Shown: in pieces, positions 46,901-59,636 of the stretch | How the letters are laid out: the number at the start of each line of letters is the position of its first letter | How positions within the stretch are numbered: the first letter of the stretch is position 1 | DNA from: Apus apus | Taxonomy: Eukaryota > Chordata > Aves > Apodiformes > Apodidae | NCBI RefSeq assembly: GCF_020740795.1 | Contig: NC_067301.1 | Location: 7,578,501 to 7,642,500, forward strand | Direction of reading: 5' to 3' | Length of the DNA: 64,000 nucleotides | Notes under the pieces: model-generated | Told to the model about the DNA's origin: nothing | Seen by the model: only the letters and a program-made list of their open reading frames with translations | Database searches by the model: none | Made by a program: the position numbers and the translations under genes

Positions 46901-49900
46901 GACGTGCAGGAAAAAAACCTAAATAAGCTGTCCTCTTCTCCCATTACTGTTGGAGAGAAGAGCATTGGCTGAGGTTGCTACCAGGGCTGGGTGTAAGGGC
47001 AGAGATTTGGTGGCTACCTGGGGGTGTTCTGCCCTTTCTGCAGAAAGAATCCTTCAAGCCATCTTTTTTTTTCCATGTTTTTCTTTGCTGGGCTCTCCCA
47101 AAGCACCCTGGCCAAGGTCATAGCTCTCCCAGGCAGCTTTCCATGCATGCCCTGCCCATGGCTGGCCCTTTCTCTTGGCAGAGAAGCCCCACAGGGATGT
47201 TTTTGCAGCTGGTTGTACCTTGCTTGTCTTCCAAGGAAGTAAATTGACTCCTGACACTTTCCTTTCCTCTCCTGCTTGGGAGCTGTTGCATGTTCACAGG
47301 TGTGGAGGAGGAAAGGAAAATATAGCCCATTGCCTGGATACTCAGGGTGAAAAAATCCACTCCTGTTCCAGAGCTTGGCAGGAATCTCTCATTTCCAAAG
47401 GCATGAGCTCTTCCTTGCCCCTCTTATCCAGCACTTTCTGGATAAAGGCTTTTCCAGCTGGCTGGGATGTAGATTAGGTTCTGATCCTTGCTTTGAGGGG
47501 GGTCAGGCTGTTGGTGGCCTCCCAGCTGGAAGTGAATGGGGTCACATCTCCACACAGTTGCATGCAGAGGTGTTAAAACTCATTTTTTTCAGGCAATTCA
47601 TTGTAGAGCCTCCAAGGAGCCAAGTGCAAGTAGGGTTTAGGAGTGGTGGAACAGGCTAAACATAAAACCCTGCAAGTTCTGCTCTTACCAGCAGCTCCCT
47701 GATGGCCAATTGCTCCAGCCCTCCACCTCGAGGGGAGTCCAGCACCACTGGAAAGCTTTTGTGGGGAGCATGGGTGTAGCCAAACTCAATCTCATCCTGA
47801 AGAAGGGAGGGAAAACCACATGGAGCACATCAGCAGGGAGGGAAAGCTTTGCTCCCCCTCTGGTGCCCACCTACCTGCATCCAGCGGTCCCCACGGTTGG
47901 TGTAGCCAAAGCAAACCTTCAGCTCACAGCCAGCCTTGTTCACCAGGTTTTTGATCTCCTTGATGAAGAGGTAGTTGTCCTTCAGGCTGGGAAAGAGGGT
48001 GGAAGGAGATGAAGGGAGGATGGATATGTCCCCCAGGCAGCTGCTTTCTCTGTCACCTCCCCAGCCTCTCTCTCCAGGGAGACTGTGGGACTGATTTACC
48101 TGGGGAGGAATCATCCCTTGGCCTTTACCTGCAGACAAAGATGTTCACTGGTGCCAAAGTGTTGGGCATCATGATCCATGGTGCTACCCTGAGCACCACT
48201 GTGTCTGTGAAGACTGGTGTGGGGGGGACACCCTGGAGGGAGGCAATGAGAAACTGGAGACTTTCTACACCCTCTTTACCACTATTCCCACCCCCAAATA
48301 CCCTACCCTTGAGGTCATTTTGGGAGTAAATTAATGGGGACTGCTCTCTATTCCATCCCCTTCTCGATTCCCCCTAGGCTGTCACACCCCTTCCCTGGAG
48401 CCCCCAGACCTCAGCCAGGGTTTCCAGGAGGCTGGCATGGATGGAGACCAGCCCAGAGAAGGAGTCGTCAGGAAAGTGAAGCCCCTCAATGAAGAACTCG
48501 AGCTCTGCAGCCCCACCAGTGTACTGCACGACGTGGTACAGCTTCCTCTGCCCCAGCACGTGGACATAACGCTGCCCAAAGAAGGGGTCTGCAGGAAGAG
48601 AAAGGGGAAGGTGAGCAATTTCCAAAGTTTCATTGGTAGCTTCAAGCCTCATTTTGCTTGTGCACCGCACAAGAAGGTACCATATCCCTCTGTGGGTGGG
48701 TAGGACTTCAGCTGGCTGAAGTACCTTAAAATGGAAGCTAAAGGGGCTTGTGACTTTTGTTGAAGGGTGGAGAAAGGTGTCTTGGCCTTTCCTTGGATAG
48801 AACCAGCGTTGGGATGATGTTTTCATGGAATTCCTGCCTTTTACAACCTCCTCTGGTGTGCCATAGGATGGCAATGCCACCAAACTGTTCTACCAACTGC
48901 CTCTGTCTCGGAGGACAAGACCAAGCTACTTAATGGCATGTTTTGGGCTGGATGAGGTTATTTGGTCCAAGGGGAAAGTCCCTGTGCCCAAGGAGGGGAA
49001 AATGTGTTGTAGAACTTGTTGCCATCATGGGGTTTTTGCCACTCCTCTGCTGGGTGACCTTGGATAAATGATTTTGTGGCCTTCTGCTCTGAGAACATTC
49101 AAGGCTGGAAAAATTTAGAGAAGGGAAGTATGGTTTGCTTTGGAAGTGTCATTGGAATAACATGGAGAGGACATGGATAGATGGAAAGAAGAGCTTGCAA
49201 GGATGTCAAAAGCACCCACAAATGAGGAGGAAGGGGGACAGAGGAGGAGGTGAACGAAGAGGCAGAAGAGGAGGTGAGGAAGGACTTACTCTGCACATGG
49301 AAGACCCCGATTTTGTCAGCACTGGAGACAGGAACATAAAGAACAATTTCGTAGCCCCGGGGTACCCGCTGTGGCCCTTCAATCCTCAAGACCATCCGTG
49401 ACATGTCCAGCAAATCTGGGGTGCAAACAAACACCCCTAAGTGATGGGGATTGCTCAGCTCTGGCCAGCTTGTGTGCTCCTTCCTGGAGTCTGCACCTCC
49501 CATGCCAAGAAATCTGCTCTTCCCTTGCTACCAGCCTGTGCAAGCTGGAAAAACAACCTGTGGTCATCATAGAATCATGGAATGGTTTGGGTTGGAAGGG
49601 ACCGTGAAGATCATCTAGATCAAGCCCCCTGCACGGGCAGGGACACCTCCCAGCAGACCAGGTTGCTCCAAGCCCTATCCCACCTGCCCTTCAACACTGC
49701 CAGGGATGGGGCAGCCACAGCTTCTCTGGGCAGCCTGTCCCAGTGTCTCACCACCTTCACACTGAAGAATTTCCTCCCAACATGCAACCTAAATCTCCCC
49801 TCTTCCACTTTTAATCCATCACCCCTTGTAGAAGCCCTTGTCAGAAGGTCTTGCTAGCAAAGCTTGTGCCTTGAAACCAGTATCTTTTTTTTTTCCCCCT

Positions 49901-52900
49901 TCAAAGCCCTTGGCCTCAAAAAGCCAATGGACACTGGCTCCATGTGGTTTTAGTTTTCCAGGAACAAATGGGTATTCCCAGCCACACGCCTTGCCCAGAG
50001 GTCCTGTCATCCCTGTGGAGCATCAGTGGCACCTCTGCTATTTTTCTGGCTGTGCTTCATGCCCCTGCTTGACTGCAATTAGTTTGCATGGCATTAAAAA
50101 AAACAACCAAAACAACCCATTCCCATGTGGAAAGCTTACTCAGCAGCTTGGTGGAGAGCAGCTCATGGGCAGCTGGTTCCCAAGCAAAGCTTCATCTCCC
50201 AAAAAAGGTTCAAGAAGGGAAATAATGGAGCACTTTTTTTACTTTAGAAGATGTTTTCGAAGCTGTGTTACCTTCTTTGTTGAATACCCTTTCGTCGTTG
50301 CTGTCTGATGCTGGAGTGAAGGGGCTTTCCTTGTTGCAGCTGACCAGGAGGATGGCCCCGTGTCCCTCAGGGCCCCAGGTCCAGCTGGCCTAAAACATCC
50401 CCCTGGAGCTTAGCAAGCTCAGGCTCTTGCAAGCCCATGGACTCTCCTCTCCATGCAGTGGAAGAGGCTGAATTACCTTGTTGGGACTGTTCTTCTCCAC
50501 CACTCCATCCTGATCCGCGTCGACGTCCAGCGAGATGCCTGGATGGAGAGACCTCATCTCAGGGTATGGCAAAGTTGGATGAATGCAAAAGCCCCCCCAG
50601 ACCCAGCAAACCTGGCTCCACCTCTGCCCCACAATGCAGCACCAAGGGGGTGAAGATGGATTGCAGAAGCCTTCATACTCACCCATGCCAGTGAGGAAGA
50701 CCCCAGCTTGGTTGATGTGCTGCCCTCCCTCTGCGTAAAAGCTGACGGTGACCTGCAAAGCCCCAGGTCCCTGCTTGGAGAAGGATGTTCTCCACCTGGG
50801 GGTCCCACACCCCTACATCCCCCTTCTTACCTTGTTATCATTGACCTCAGTGCTGGCCTGGTTCATGCTGAACCTCAGGAGTGTCCCCTCTTCCAGTGGC
50901 CACTGTGTCCCACTGCCAGGGGCTGCCCCCACCTCTGCTTGGCCCTGGGACACCACCTCCACGCTCACCCCCTCTGTGTGCTTCACGCTGAAGGACACTG
51001 TCCCAGCCGGGGCCGCCCTGCCAAAACCACTGATGTTAGAGCTTTGCACCAAAACCTCCTACTTCTCACCACAATTAAGCTTCTTGCTGCCGAGCCTCGC
51101 CGTGCTAGTATCTCCATGCTCCCCACCAGCACCTTTCTACCCTTTCTTCCCTGCCTGGAAACATTTTAAGTGTCTTTTTTTTAGCACAGGTTAGACATGG
51201 GGCAGAAATTCTTTGCAGTGAGGATGGTGAGACCCTGGCCCAGGTTGCCCAGGGAAGCTGGGAGAGTTGGGGTGTTCAGCCTGGAGAAGAGAAGGCTCCA
51301 GGGAGACCTTAGAGCACCTGCCAGTGCCTGAAGGGGCTCCAGGAAAGCTGGGGAGGGACTTGGGACAAGGGCAGGGAGGGATGGGATGAGGGGGATGGAT
51401 TAAAATGGGAAGAGGGGAGATTGAGGTTGGACATGAGGAGGAAATTCTTTGCTGTGAGGGTGGTGAGACCCTGGCCCAGGTTGCCCAGGGAAGCTGTGGC
51501 TGCCCCATCCCTGGCAGTGTTGAAGGGCAGGTTGGATGGGGCTTGGAGCAACCTGGGCTGGTGGGAGGTGTCCCTGCCCATGCAGGGGGGTTGAATCTAG
51601 ATGATTTTTAAGGTCCCTTCCAACTCAAACCATTCTGTGATTCTATTTTAGCTAAATGAGTCTGTTTTCCAGCCGTTGGTGCAGATTGTGATCTGGAACA
51701 GTCACAGCCAAAACACTCGGGGCTGTGAGAATCAAACCACGGTTTTGCACTTCAATGGAGAAATCCCTCTTTATTTTCCAAACCTGCCATTTAGCAGCTC
51801 ATGGAGTCAACATGTCAACCCAACCCAGGGAATTTACCATGGGAATCTCTCATTTTGGGGCTGATTTTATCCAGTCCTGAAGCAGCTGCTGTTACACCTT
51901 TCCTGCTCCTACACACCCTTGCATTTCTCCAGCTGCTGTATGCATCCCCATTCCCTCTCCTGGCTCCTTGTCCTTAATTTCCCTATTTTTCCAGGGTTAT
52001 TATTTTTGGGAAGCTTGCAGCTCCTGAGGTGGAGGCTCCTGTTGAGCAATCCTGACACCCGAGAGCTGATGCTGTATCTGTTACAGCATCATTTATTTGC
52101 TTTCTTGATGTTGCCAGCCCCGACAAACCCAGACCGGGAGGGGGGGAGAGAGAGGAAATCTGAGCACTTCTTTGCTGCTGCCTGGCCATTTTTTAGATTG
52201 TTAAATTACTTTTAATTATGCACAGAAAAACTGGTTTGGTTTCCTTGTTTCTGGGTTTTGGGAACCCCACTGGGAGGAGATTTGATCCAGAAAGATGCCA
52301 GATAAGTTGTAACTGCACCGCTCGGCTTGAGTATCGAGGGTGAGATTTGCAAAAGCAGCAAAGACCAGAATTAACTGTGAAATGAGCTCTGGAACTTTTG
52401 CCTTTGAGAGAATAATTCTCTTAGGTGGGTTTTAGGGGTGCAGGGCTGGTGTTGTGGGGACTTTGATGCTTTCCCAGGATGCTGCTTGGTCACTAGATCT
52501 TTTTTTCTTTCCCTCTCCCAGCTGTATCCCTCTCTTTGGAGTCCATCCCTGTGGCTCCTGCTCATCCCTCAGAAGCCTTCCAAGGTGACACTGGCTCTGC
52601 TGACCTCAGATGGATCCAACCTGTCACTATTGCAGACTCGGGGTAAATACCAAATCATGCAAGAGCTCATGCTCAAAGCTTTCCCAGGACTTGTGCAGGT
52701 TTCCAAAGCCCAGGGAGGATTTCCCTTGTGAATCACATTTAAATCAGTTTTGGGGAAGAAGAAGGAAAAATGAGGAAAGGGGGGGGATTTTCAGAAGGAG
52801 AAGCAGGGGGGAAAGGTAAGGGGAGAGGTTAAGGTGCAGAAGTAGAGGGAGGGAAGGGAGTGTTGGGGTGTCCCACTCACCCATAGAGGTCGGTGGTGAT

Positions 52901-52972
52901 GTGAGTGCCCAGCACACACAGGGCCTGGATGCGGTTCCCGTGCTGCAGCCGGAGCGTGCGGTCCCCTGCCAT
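40941..52972 (-). CDS. PADI2: PADI2, protein-arginine deiminase type-2, with altered catalytic loop (16 coding exons, 665 aa)
   Basis: Family enzymes convert peptidyl-arginine to citrulline in a calcium-dependent way. Exons in transcript order: 52881-52972, 50831-51017, 50683-50752, 50477-50538, 50272-50389, 49290-49415, 48410-48588, 48129-48232, 47875-47986, 47689-47796, 45114-45265, 44700-44844, 43575-43668, 42308-42393, 42022-42150, 40941-41174. They total 1998 nt, giving 665 aa, the human PADI2 length, which makes numbering direct. Asp351 (DEIEFGY, first codon of exon 10) and Cys647 (EVRCGTN) are kept, but the loop at 470-474 is GQVNE instead of GHVDE, so the catalytic His471 and Asp473 are missing. 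N154S, D156N and D374G hit reported calcium positions. Intron 13 starts with GC (AAAG then GCAAGG). Otherwise intact and well conserved. Sure as PADI2 by synteny and length; probably impaired as an enzyme (inference). Confidence 0.95.
41415..41836 (+). mobile_element. CR1 LINE (diverged), PADI2 intron 15
   Basis: Starts near AGCCTCCTCAGGCTGAGGGA and ends with GGACTAGATGATCTTTAGAA and a GATTCTGTGATTC tail. More diverged than most copies. Confidence 0.8.
42495..42898 (+). mobile_element. CR1 LINE, PADI2 intron 13
   Basis: From ACAGGCTGGGAGAGTTGGGG to CCATGATTCTGTGATTCTAT, about 100 bases upstream (in gene direction) of exon 14. Confidence 0.85.
45410..45690 (-). mobile_element. Two CR1 3' ends in tandem, PADI2 intron 10
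   Basis: First reversed 3' end at 45410 (ATAGAATCATAGAATGGTTG), second at about 45588 (AATCATGGGGGTTGGGAGGG). Both are short and diverged. Confidence 0.75.
49566..49830 (-). mobile_element. CR1 LINE fragment, PADI2 intron 5
   Basis: CATAGAATCATGGAATGGTT at the left; stops after TTTTAATCCATCACCCCTTG. Confidence 0.85.
51188..51646 (+). mobile_element. CR1 LINE with internal partial duplication, PADI2 intron 1
   Basis: The block GGCAGAAATTCTTTGCAGTG...CCCAGGGAAGCTG occurs at 51200-51260 and again at 51435-51500. A piece of the 3' half therefore sits in front of a second CR1, or one copy is rearranged. Confidence 0.8.
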
Positions 52973-54763
52973 GTCCCCTGGCCTGTCCCCACGCAGCCCA
53001 GACACCTCAGGGATGGGCATGCACCCTCTTCCCCACCTGCTCTGGGTGCCACTGAGCCCCCCCACCAGCATCCAGCTGCTTCTCCTTCCTCCCTGGCACG
53101 TCTCCCTCCTCAACTGGCTCCAGAGCAAATCCCTCTGCAAAGTTTGGGATGAGAACTTTGCAGCCTCCACCTGGGGCTGAAGGAGGGGGCGGTTGGATTG
53201 GACCCTCTAAAGCCCCAGGAAAATGATCTCCAAGGGGAGGGAAGGGATGGAGAGGGAGGGTGAGCTGGCCCAAAGCCCAGCCACCTCCCAGCCCTATGCA
53301 AGGAGCTCCCCCAGCTGTCCCCAGCTCCTGTCCCTCCAGCATATGACCCCAAACAGGGACGAGCAGCCCAACAAGGAGGTGATTTTTTCCAGGTTTCAGC
53401 TGATGTTTGCATCCTTGGGGTATCCCCTCTCTCATTTGTTTGCTCTTGCTGCTCTGAGGAAGAAGAAATACAATTTCCTACCCCTCAGGCTAGAGCAGGA
53501 CGCTCCTTTTTTCTTCTTTTTTTAACCCTGCTTATTTTCAGAGGGACTGAGTTGCCAGTGTGGGCAAATCAGAGGTGGTTTTGAACAATGAACCCAGCAG
53601 AGCAATTGCTGCCCATGCAGGTATTTGCATTATTTATTACCATCAAGCTAAATATTCATTGAAAAACCCAAACTTCTGCCCCAGATTTTGGAAGCCACAA
53701 GCAATTAGTGAGGAGCAGAAACCTTCAGGTTGATGTTTTCATTTTTAATATCCCTTTCAGGCTTTTCTTTTTCGTGTTCTCTTCCCTCCCTGGCTGGGGT
53801 GTAGGAATGAAGCTCAAATCCAGTTTCCCATCTCAAGTAGATCCTTGTTGGGTGGGTGTTTTTTTTTTTGGCCATGACCTGAGCAAATGTGAGTGAGGAC
53901 TTTGTGTTGCTGAGCAAACACTTGGGAACACCAACCCCCTTCCCCATAAAACAGGGTAGTTTTGCTGCTTTTCTGCATAAGGAAAAATGAGATTTATGGC
54001 AATGGGGAGATTTTTTTAAAGGCTGTAGAAATTCTCCCAGAGGAATATAATAAAATATAACCCACTTTTTTACTCAGACTGTGCTTTCCCTAGAACATGG
54101 TGGCCAGGCTGGCACCACTGTGATGCAAAACATGCTGGGGGCTTGGGTTAAGTGACCCCCAGTTGAGACACCCCAGGAGGGGATCTGCTGCCAGCTGGAA
54201 AATGTTCCTCCTGAGAAGCATCATGATTTATCTATTTAACCCCTTTCTGTTTAAACCACCAGTAGTAAGAAATACTGGTGAAAGAGGAACTGGGAGGAGA
54301 AGTAATTTTAAAAGGAAAAAAAAGGACCCAAAACTGTATTCTGTTTGCACAAGCAGCCTCTGTTCTCCAGCACTATATAGGACTTATTTCTCCTCTTTTT
54401 ACCCCAAAGCAGAGCCAGCAGCTGGCAGTGCATGGGCTGGGGTGGCCTCACCTCCCTGGAACCTGTGGGCTGAGGAAACAGAGGAGTAAACCTCTTCAGT
54501 TTGGAGAGAATGAGCAAAAACCAATTTTTTTTTTCCCCCACCATTTTCACTCCTGCACTTGCCAGGCAGAAGGAAACCTGTGGACCCTTGGGAGCCAGTG
54601 CCCTCAGCAAAGATGGGATTGAAACCCTAGGGGCCCTGGGTTGTTTTTTTTGGATGGTCCTGAGTTTTTTTGGGTGGTCCTGGCTGCCAAAGGGCTGGTA
54701 GAGCCTGTTTCCCCATCACTGCACTGGTTCCTGTCTTTGTGGCATTGGTGTGGAAGAAGGTGG

Positions 54764-55056
54764 AGGTCTTTGCAAGCTTCCTGGGGTTTTGTACTCCAGG
54801 TTTGGTCTTTGATGGCTGTGTGGAGTCTTTCAAAGTTTTTTAGAGTCTTTGCAAGGCTTCTGGGGTCTCTCAAAGCTCCTCAGAACCTTTGCAAGGCTTC
54901 TGGGGTCTCTCAAAAGCTTATTGTACTCTTTGCAAAACTTCTGGGCTCTTTGCAAGCTTCCTAGAGACTTTGCAAACCTTGGAGGTTCTTTACAAGCCAT
55001 GCAGGTTCTTTGTAAGGTTTCTGGGGTCTTTGCAGGCCTGGGGAGGTCTTTGCGGA
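54764..55056. repeat. Minisatellite, unit about 20-22 bp, PADI spacer
   Basis: A dozen or more imperfect copies of TCTTTGCAAGGCTTCTGGGG with variants (TTTACA, TTTGTA). Less regular than the ATP13A2 intron 1 array and unrelated in sequence. Confidence 0.85.
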
Positions 55057-55249
55057 GTTGCCACAGCAATGGTTGCAGCAAGGAAAATATTAAATCCTTC
55101 CTGGGGAGGCTTTGGCAAAGCCCCCACCTCTGGCAATGTCTCCGTTTGGGGAGGAATTGGGCAATTGCGCCCAAGAGGCATCCAAGGCATCTTCCTCATA
55201 CCTGTGTCTGGTGCCGGGGGCAGCACCCAGCTGTCCCCATTGCATGAGG

Positions 55250-55607
55250 GGTGGCCATCTCCTGTGGCCTTCCAGTATCTGAAGGGGATCCAGGAAAGCC
55301 AGGGAGGGACTTTTGACAAGGGATCAGAGTGAGAGGACAAGGGGTGTGATGATTTTAAGCTGGAAAAGGGAAGATTTAGGTTACATGTTAGGAGGAAATT
55401 CTTTAGTGTGGGGGCGGTGAGACACTGGAACAGGTTACTCAGGGAAGTTGTAACTGCCCTATCCCTGGAAGTGCTCAAGGGCAGGTTGGATCAACCTGGT
55501 CTGGTGGGAGGTGTCCCTGCCCATGCAGGGTGTTGGAACTAGATGATCTTTAAGGTCCCTTCCAACCCAAGCCAGTCTGGGATTCTACAATGACACAATT
55601 CTATGAC
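55250..55607 (+). mobile_element. CR1 LINE, PADI spacer
   Basis: From TGGCCTTCCAGTATCTGAAG to CAATTCTATGACTTCC; diverged in the middle (GGTTACTCAGGGAAGTTGTA). Confidence 0.8.
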
Positions 55608-58600
55608 TTCCCGCCCAGTTATTAAATAAAACTTGGTTTCTCCTGCAAGAATGGGCTGGTTTTTTTCAGGGTGCAGAAGTGCTATTTGCCATGTGGGCTC
55701 AGCTCTGGGTTACCAGGTGGCAGATCAGAGGTCGTAAACCATCCCAGGACATGTGTAGATAGACATGTGCACACACATGTAGATGTCTAGAGGTTTGTGA
55801 GTGTGTGGCTATAGTCAGATCTGGTCAGAGCAGTTATTTGTTTTCTTTTTTAAAATCAGATCTGCCAGATCAGGAGCTGCTCTGCATAAACTTCCCTGCC
55901 ACTGATGGGTCTCTGCCTGCCCTAGTTTCCAGGACCTGGGAAGAGATCCCAACACTGGAGCTTCCAAACAACTCCAGGGAGCTGATTCCTGAGGCTTTTC
56001 ACATGTGCATCACCCAGCAGCTCCTGCCCGAGGAGGCCAAGCCGGTGGGTGCGAGGGGGTTTTAAGCTCCTTGGCTGCTTGGTGAGGGGTCTTGGGGTGG
56101 TTTGGTGACTCCCTTTCTGCACGTGCCTTAGTGCAAAGAGTGGGAGGGGAAATGTTCCCCCCGCTGAGTCCTTCCAAGCTGACCTTTTGCATTTAGGAGG
56201 TGCAAACAGGTGCTTGTCCCAGTTGAGCCACGAGGCAACTGCCTGTTCCTGCCCATTCCTGCCCTTTATTTTGGAAGAGACAGGCAGCTTCAAGGAGGTG
56301 AAACCAACCCACTGGCAAGATGAAGGAGCTTGGGTGAAGCTGAGTCCACCCTGTAGCTTTATTGCTCTCCCTGGGGGAGGCATCCAGCACGCCCCAGCCA
56401 GGGTGATATTTATAGGGCAGCAATTTTAATGCAAAGCTGGGGGTGAGTGTGGGCAGGGCAAGCACAGGGGTATGTGCTTGGCTCCAGCCTCAGGGGGGAA
56501 AAGCAGTTTTATGGGATGCTTTGCTCTTGGATTCCCAGGTAGGAAATCTCCCAGCAGGCAGACACCTTCATTTTGAGGAGAAGAAAGGATGGAGGAGGAT
56601 TTTTGGTGCTTTTTCACCCAAGAGGAGGAGGTGGTTGTAAAGCCAGCTCTGACAAGTCCTGGCCCCAGATGTTTTACCAGGACTGGGACCAACCTCTCTT
56701 AGTTTTACTGGCTTGAAAAACTTTTTTTTACTGGGCCAAACCAACCTGCTGCCATTCTTTCCTGGCTTCCAAGTGGGATGGGGAGGGCAGGTCCCTGGGA
56801 GGGGACTTGATGCCTGTCTGGGATGCTCCTGCCAGGCTGTTCCAGCTACGCGCCTAAAGAAAATAAACCTTCATGCAAACTGGAGCGGGACTTGATAACT
56901 GGTTCCATGCCTTGCCCTGTTGCAAGTAATTAGACTGACATGGCTCTTAAAAGTTCCTGCCTGCAATTACACATGCAGAGCAATAAATAAGGTGTAATTA
57001 GCAGCTTAGGGAGATTATCAGACTTTCCTTGATGGAGTGGCGGTGCAGGATGGGAGAGAAGAAACGCCCTGGGGAAGTCTGGGCTAATAGTGGGGTTCTT
57101 GGAGGAGCACTGGCAGAGGGTCAGGTCTTGCTCCATCATGGCTAGAAACAGGCTGAAACTGGGGGAAAAGATGAGGTGAGTCCCAAAAAACCAAGGTTCA
57201 CTTGATCTGCTGGAGAGGTGGGATCCCAGGGATCTTAAGAGCAACTTCTCAGGACAAGGTGTTATTAGGAAGAAACACTCAGCTCTGAATGGGCCAGATG
57301 GCTTAAAATTGTCATTCTCCCTGTGCACGGGCATGTCAGTGCTAATAGCAGGTGGAGGAGGAAGAAGAGCTGAGTGTAGGTACCACCCAACCAAGACGAG
57401 GTGTTTTGGGCTTGAGTGAGCATCCGCAGTGACCGTAGTGGCTCAGAATGTGCCGTGACTAAATGTGCTGAGAAAAAACCCAAACCCAAAATGAAGATGA
57501 GGTTTCAGCCCTGTGCCTCCATCCCTTCTGGAGGAGCATGATCCTGGGGGAGTTTGGAGAAACACATGCTCTCCAACCCTCTGTTGAAGCCCTCATGTTT
57601 GCTGGGAGCCCAAAACCACTGTTCTCCACCTCCCTCCAGATTATAGACCTTACCAGCCTGACCCCGTGGGGATTAAGGTGTGTTCCCTGTCCAGCACAGG
57701 GCTCAAACCAGCTGAGCAGGATACGGTCCTAAAATCACAGCAGGCAGCAAGCTCAGCACCATGCCCAGTCCAAACCAGTGCGACCAGCAGCTGCTAGTGG
57801 GAATTCTAACTCTTTGGTAGATATGCTGCCATGGCCAGACTCTTCCTTGGAGGATGCAGTGAGCTCCTTGCCCATCGTGCTGGCTTTGCTTTGCCCCAGC
57901 TCAAAGGGTTTTAGGGGGTGCATGAAGGTTTGTGATCCCCCAGGAGGGCTCAAGAACCAACAAAACCCACAAGTCCATGAGCATCAGGAGTTTGGCTGGG
58001 TTTCAGGAAATGGAATTTTATGTAAAAATCTCAAGCAAGGTGAGGTCCTGGAGAAGCTGGAAGTGCCGCTAGCATTCCCCACTGGAGCATCCTGGCTGTG
58101 CCAGCAGGGTCCCAAGATCTTATTAAAGCTGTGCTTGCATACAAGACATGGTGCTGCTGGGTTTTTCCTGCTGCAATTAAAGTTGGAAGGAGCCCTTTAA
58201 TGTAGCCTGGCTGGGAGATGTTTAAAGCAGCTGGTTTGATCTTGCAGGGGAAGGTGTGTGCAGATTGCTGCTCCTCCAGCTGAGGACATGCAGCTCAGTG
58301 CAGTGATGGGGATGGGTCCTTCTAATTCCACTGAGCTTGCTTTGACCTTTTTGACTCACAAGAGGTCCTGCTGCTGGCCAGCCTGGGTTACTGCTGGCTC
58401 CAGCCCTCTCCTGCCCATTGCATTTCTAATGCCCCATGGGAATGGGGACCACATTGCCCTGTCCCCTTTGCTATGAGAATAAACCTTGCAGCAGCAGGGC
58501 TGTTGGTGTGCCCTCTATCCCTGTGCTGCCTTTTCCCTCCATCTTAACTGCTGCCTCCATCCCTGAGCATGCTGGAGACCTCCTTCCCACCATCAGGTGG

Positions 58601-58675
58601 CACTTCAGGAGGCACTTCTTGAGGCATTTTGGGATATGCTCTGTTTTTGTTTTTTTTTTGGGGGGATGGGGGTCG

Positions 58676-58736
58676 ACGGTTGGATGCTGTGATCTTAGAG
58701 GTCTTTTCCAACCATGACAATTCTGTGATTCTGTGG
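58676..58736 (+). mobile_element. Short CR1 3' end, PADI spacer
   Basis: GTGATCTTAGAGGTCTTTTC followed by a TTCTGTGATTCTGTGG tail. Confidence 0.75.
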
Positions 58737-59636
58737 TTCAGCACAATTAATCTCATCCTGTTTCCATCTTTGCAGGCAGGTGAAGCCTCCTGAGGTGGCC
58801 TGGAGTACATCCAGCAGACAACATCTCCCAGTGATGGGGATGTTTCTCATGGGAGCTTTGCTGCACGCCCCAAAAACCCCAATTCTCCTGAAACACAAAG
58901 TCCAAGCGAAACACTGAGAACTTTTAATTTCCACTGAAAGCCTCTTGTTGTTTTGTTGTTGTTGTTTGGGTTTTTTTTTTCCCCTTCCCTGCCTGCCAAA
59001 TAACCAGTTTTCCCTGCACTTGTTTCTGCTCGTTGCTCTCCTGGGGAGTTGTTATGATGGGAAGGACTGACCTGAACAAACATTTCCCTGTGTCAGGCTT
59101 TATTCGGGCATTGCCCTAATGGGGTAGCCGAGGCTGTGAGTCACCTGCAGAGAGGCTAGATGGAAAATTTGGGTTGTTTTAAGGGAAATGCTTTATTTAA
59201 TGATACCATGTATTGTAATAACCCTAAACAACCAGGTTGTGCAGCAGGAGGGATGAAATGTTTAATACATTAAGCTTTGGAGTCCTTACATGAAGCTCTA
59301 AGGGAATAAAAAGGTGAGAATAAGCCCCAGAAGAGCTTGCTGCTGAGCATCCCGGGGCAGGGCTGGGTGTCAACCACCCCATCCTGCCCCTCTGCCCCGT
59401 GTCCCCTCCCCAGAGCCTCCCGTTTTGCCCAGGGGCTGCCTTATCACCTCCATCTGCCCAAGCGGGGTGGCGGCTTGTTGGGTGGTGGAGGTGGAGACGC
59501 AGGGTCCCCTGCCTGAACCCCGTCATCGAGGGAAGGAGGAGTTAAATTCCCCTGCCTTTTAATCCAGTCGTGCTGGTTTACCTACAAAGCCAGGCAGCAG
59601 CTTCCTTCACATTCTTGCTGCATTCCCCAGCACATC

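Larger units (their letters stand above)
52973..59636. other. Intergenic region between the head-to-head PADI genes
   Basis: About 6.7 kb with no recognised exon. It holds a minisatellite (54764-55056) and CR1 copies at 55250-55607 and 58676-58736. TGAGTCA (59137-59143) and TGACTCA (near 58355) are AP-1-type motifs on the side of the plus-strand PADI gene. In mammals regulatory elements for PADI genes lie in the cluster's spacers, so this is where shared control elements would be sought. 56935-57030 is AT-rich with TAATTA-like motifs and could be conserved, but that cannot be judged here. Confidence 0.6.

Noticed and set aside
55805-56065. 86-aa plus-strand frame in the PADI spacer
   Set aside because: No domain or family match, no supporting neighbours; likely chance.
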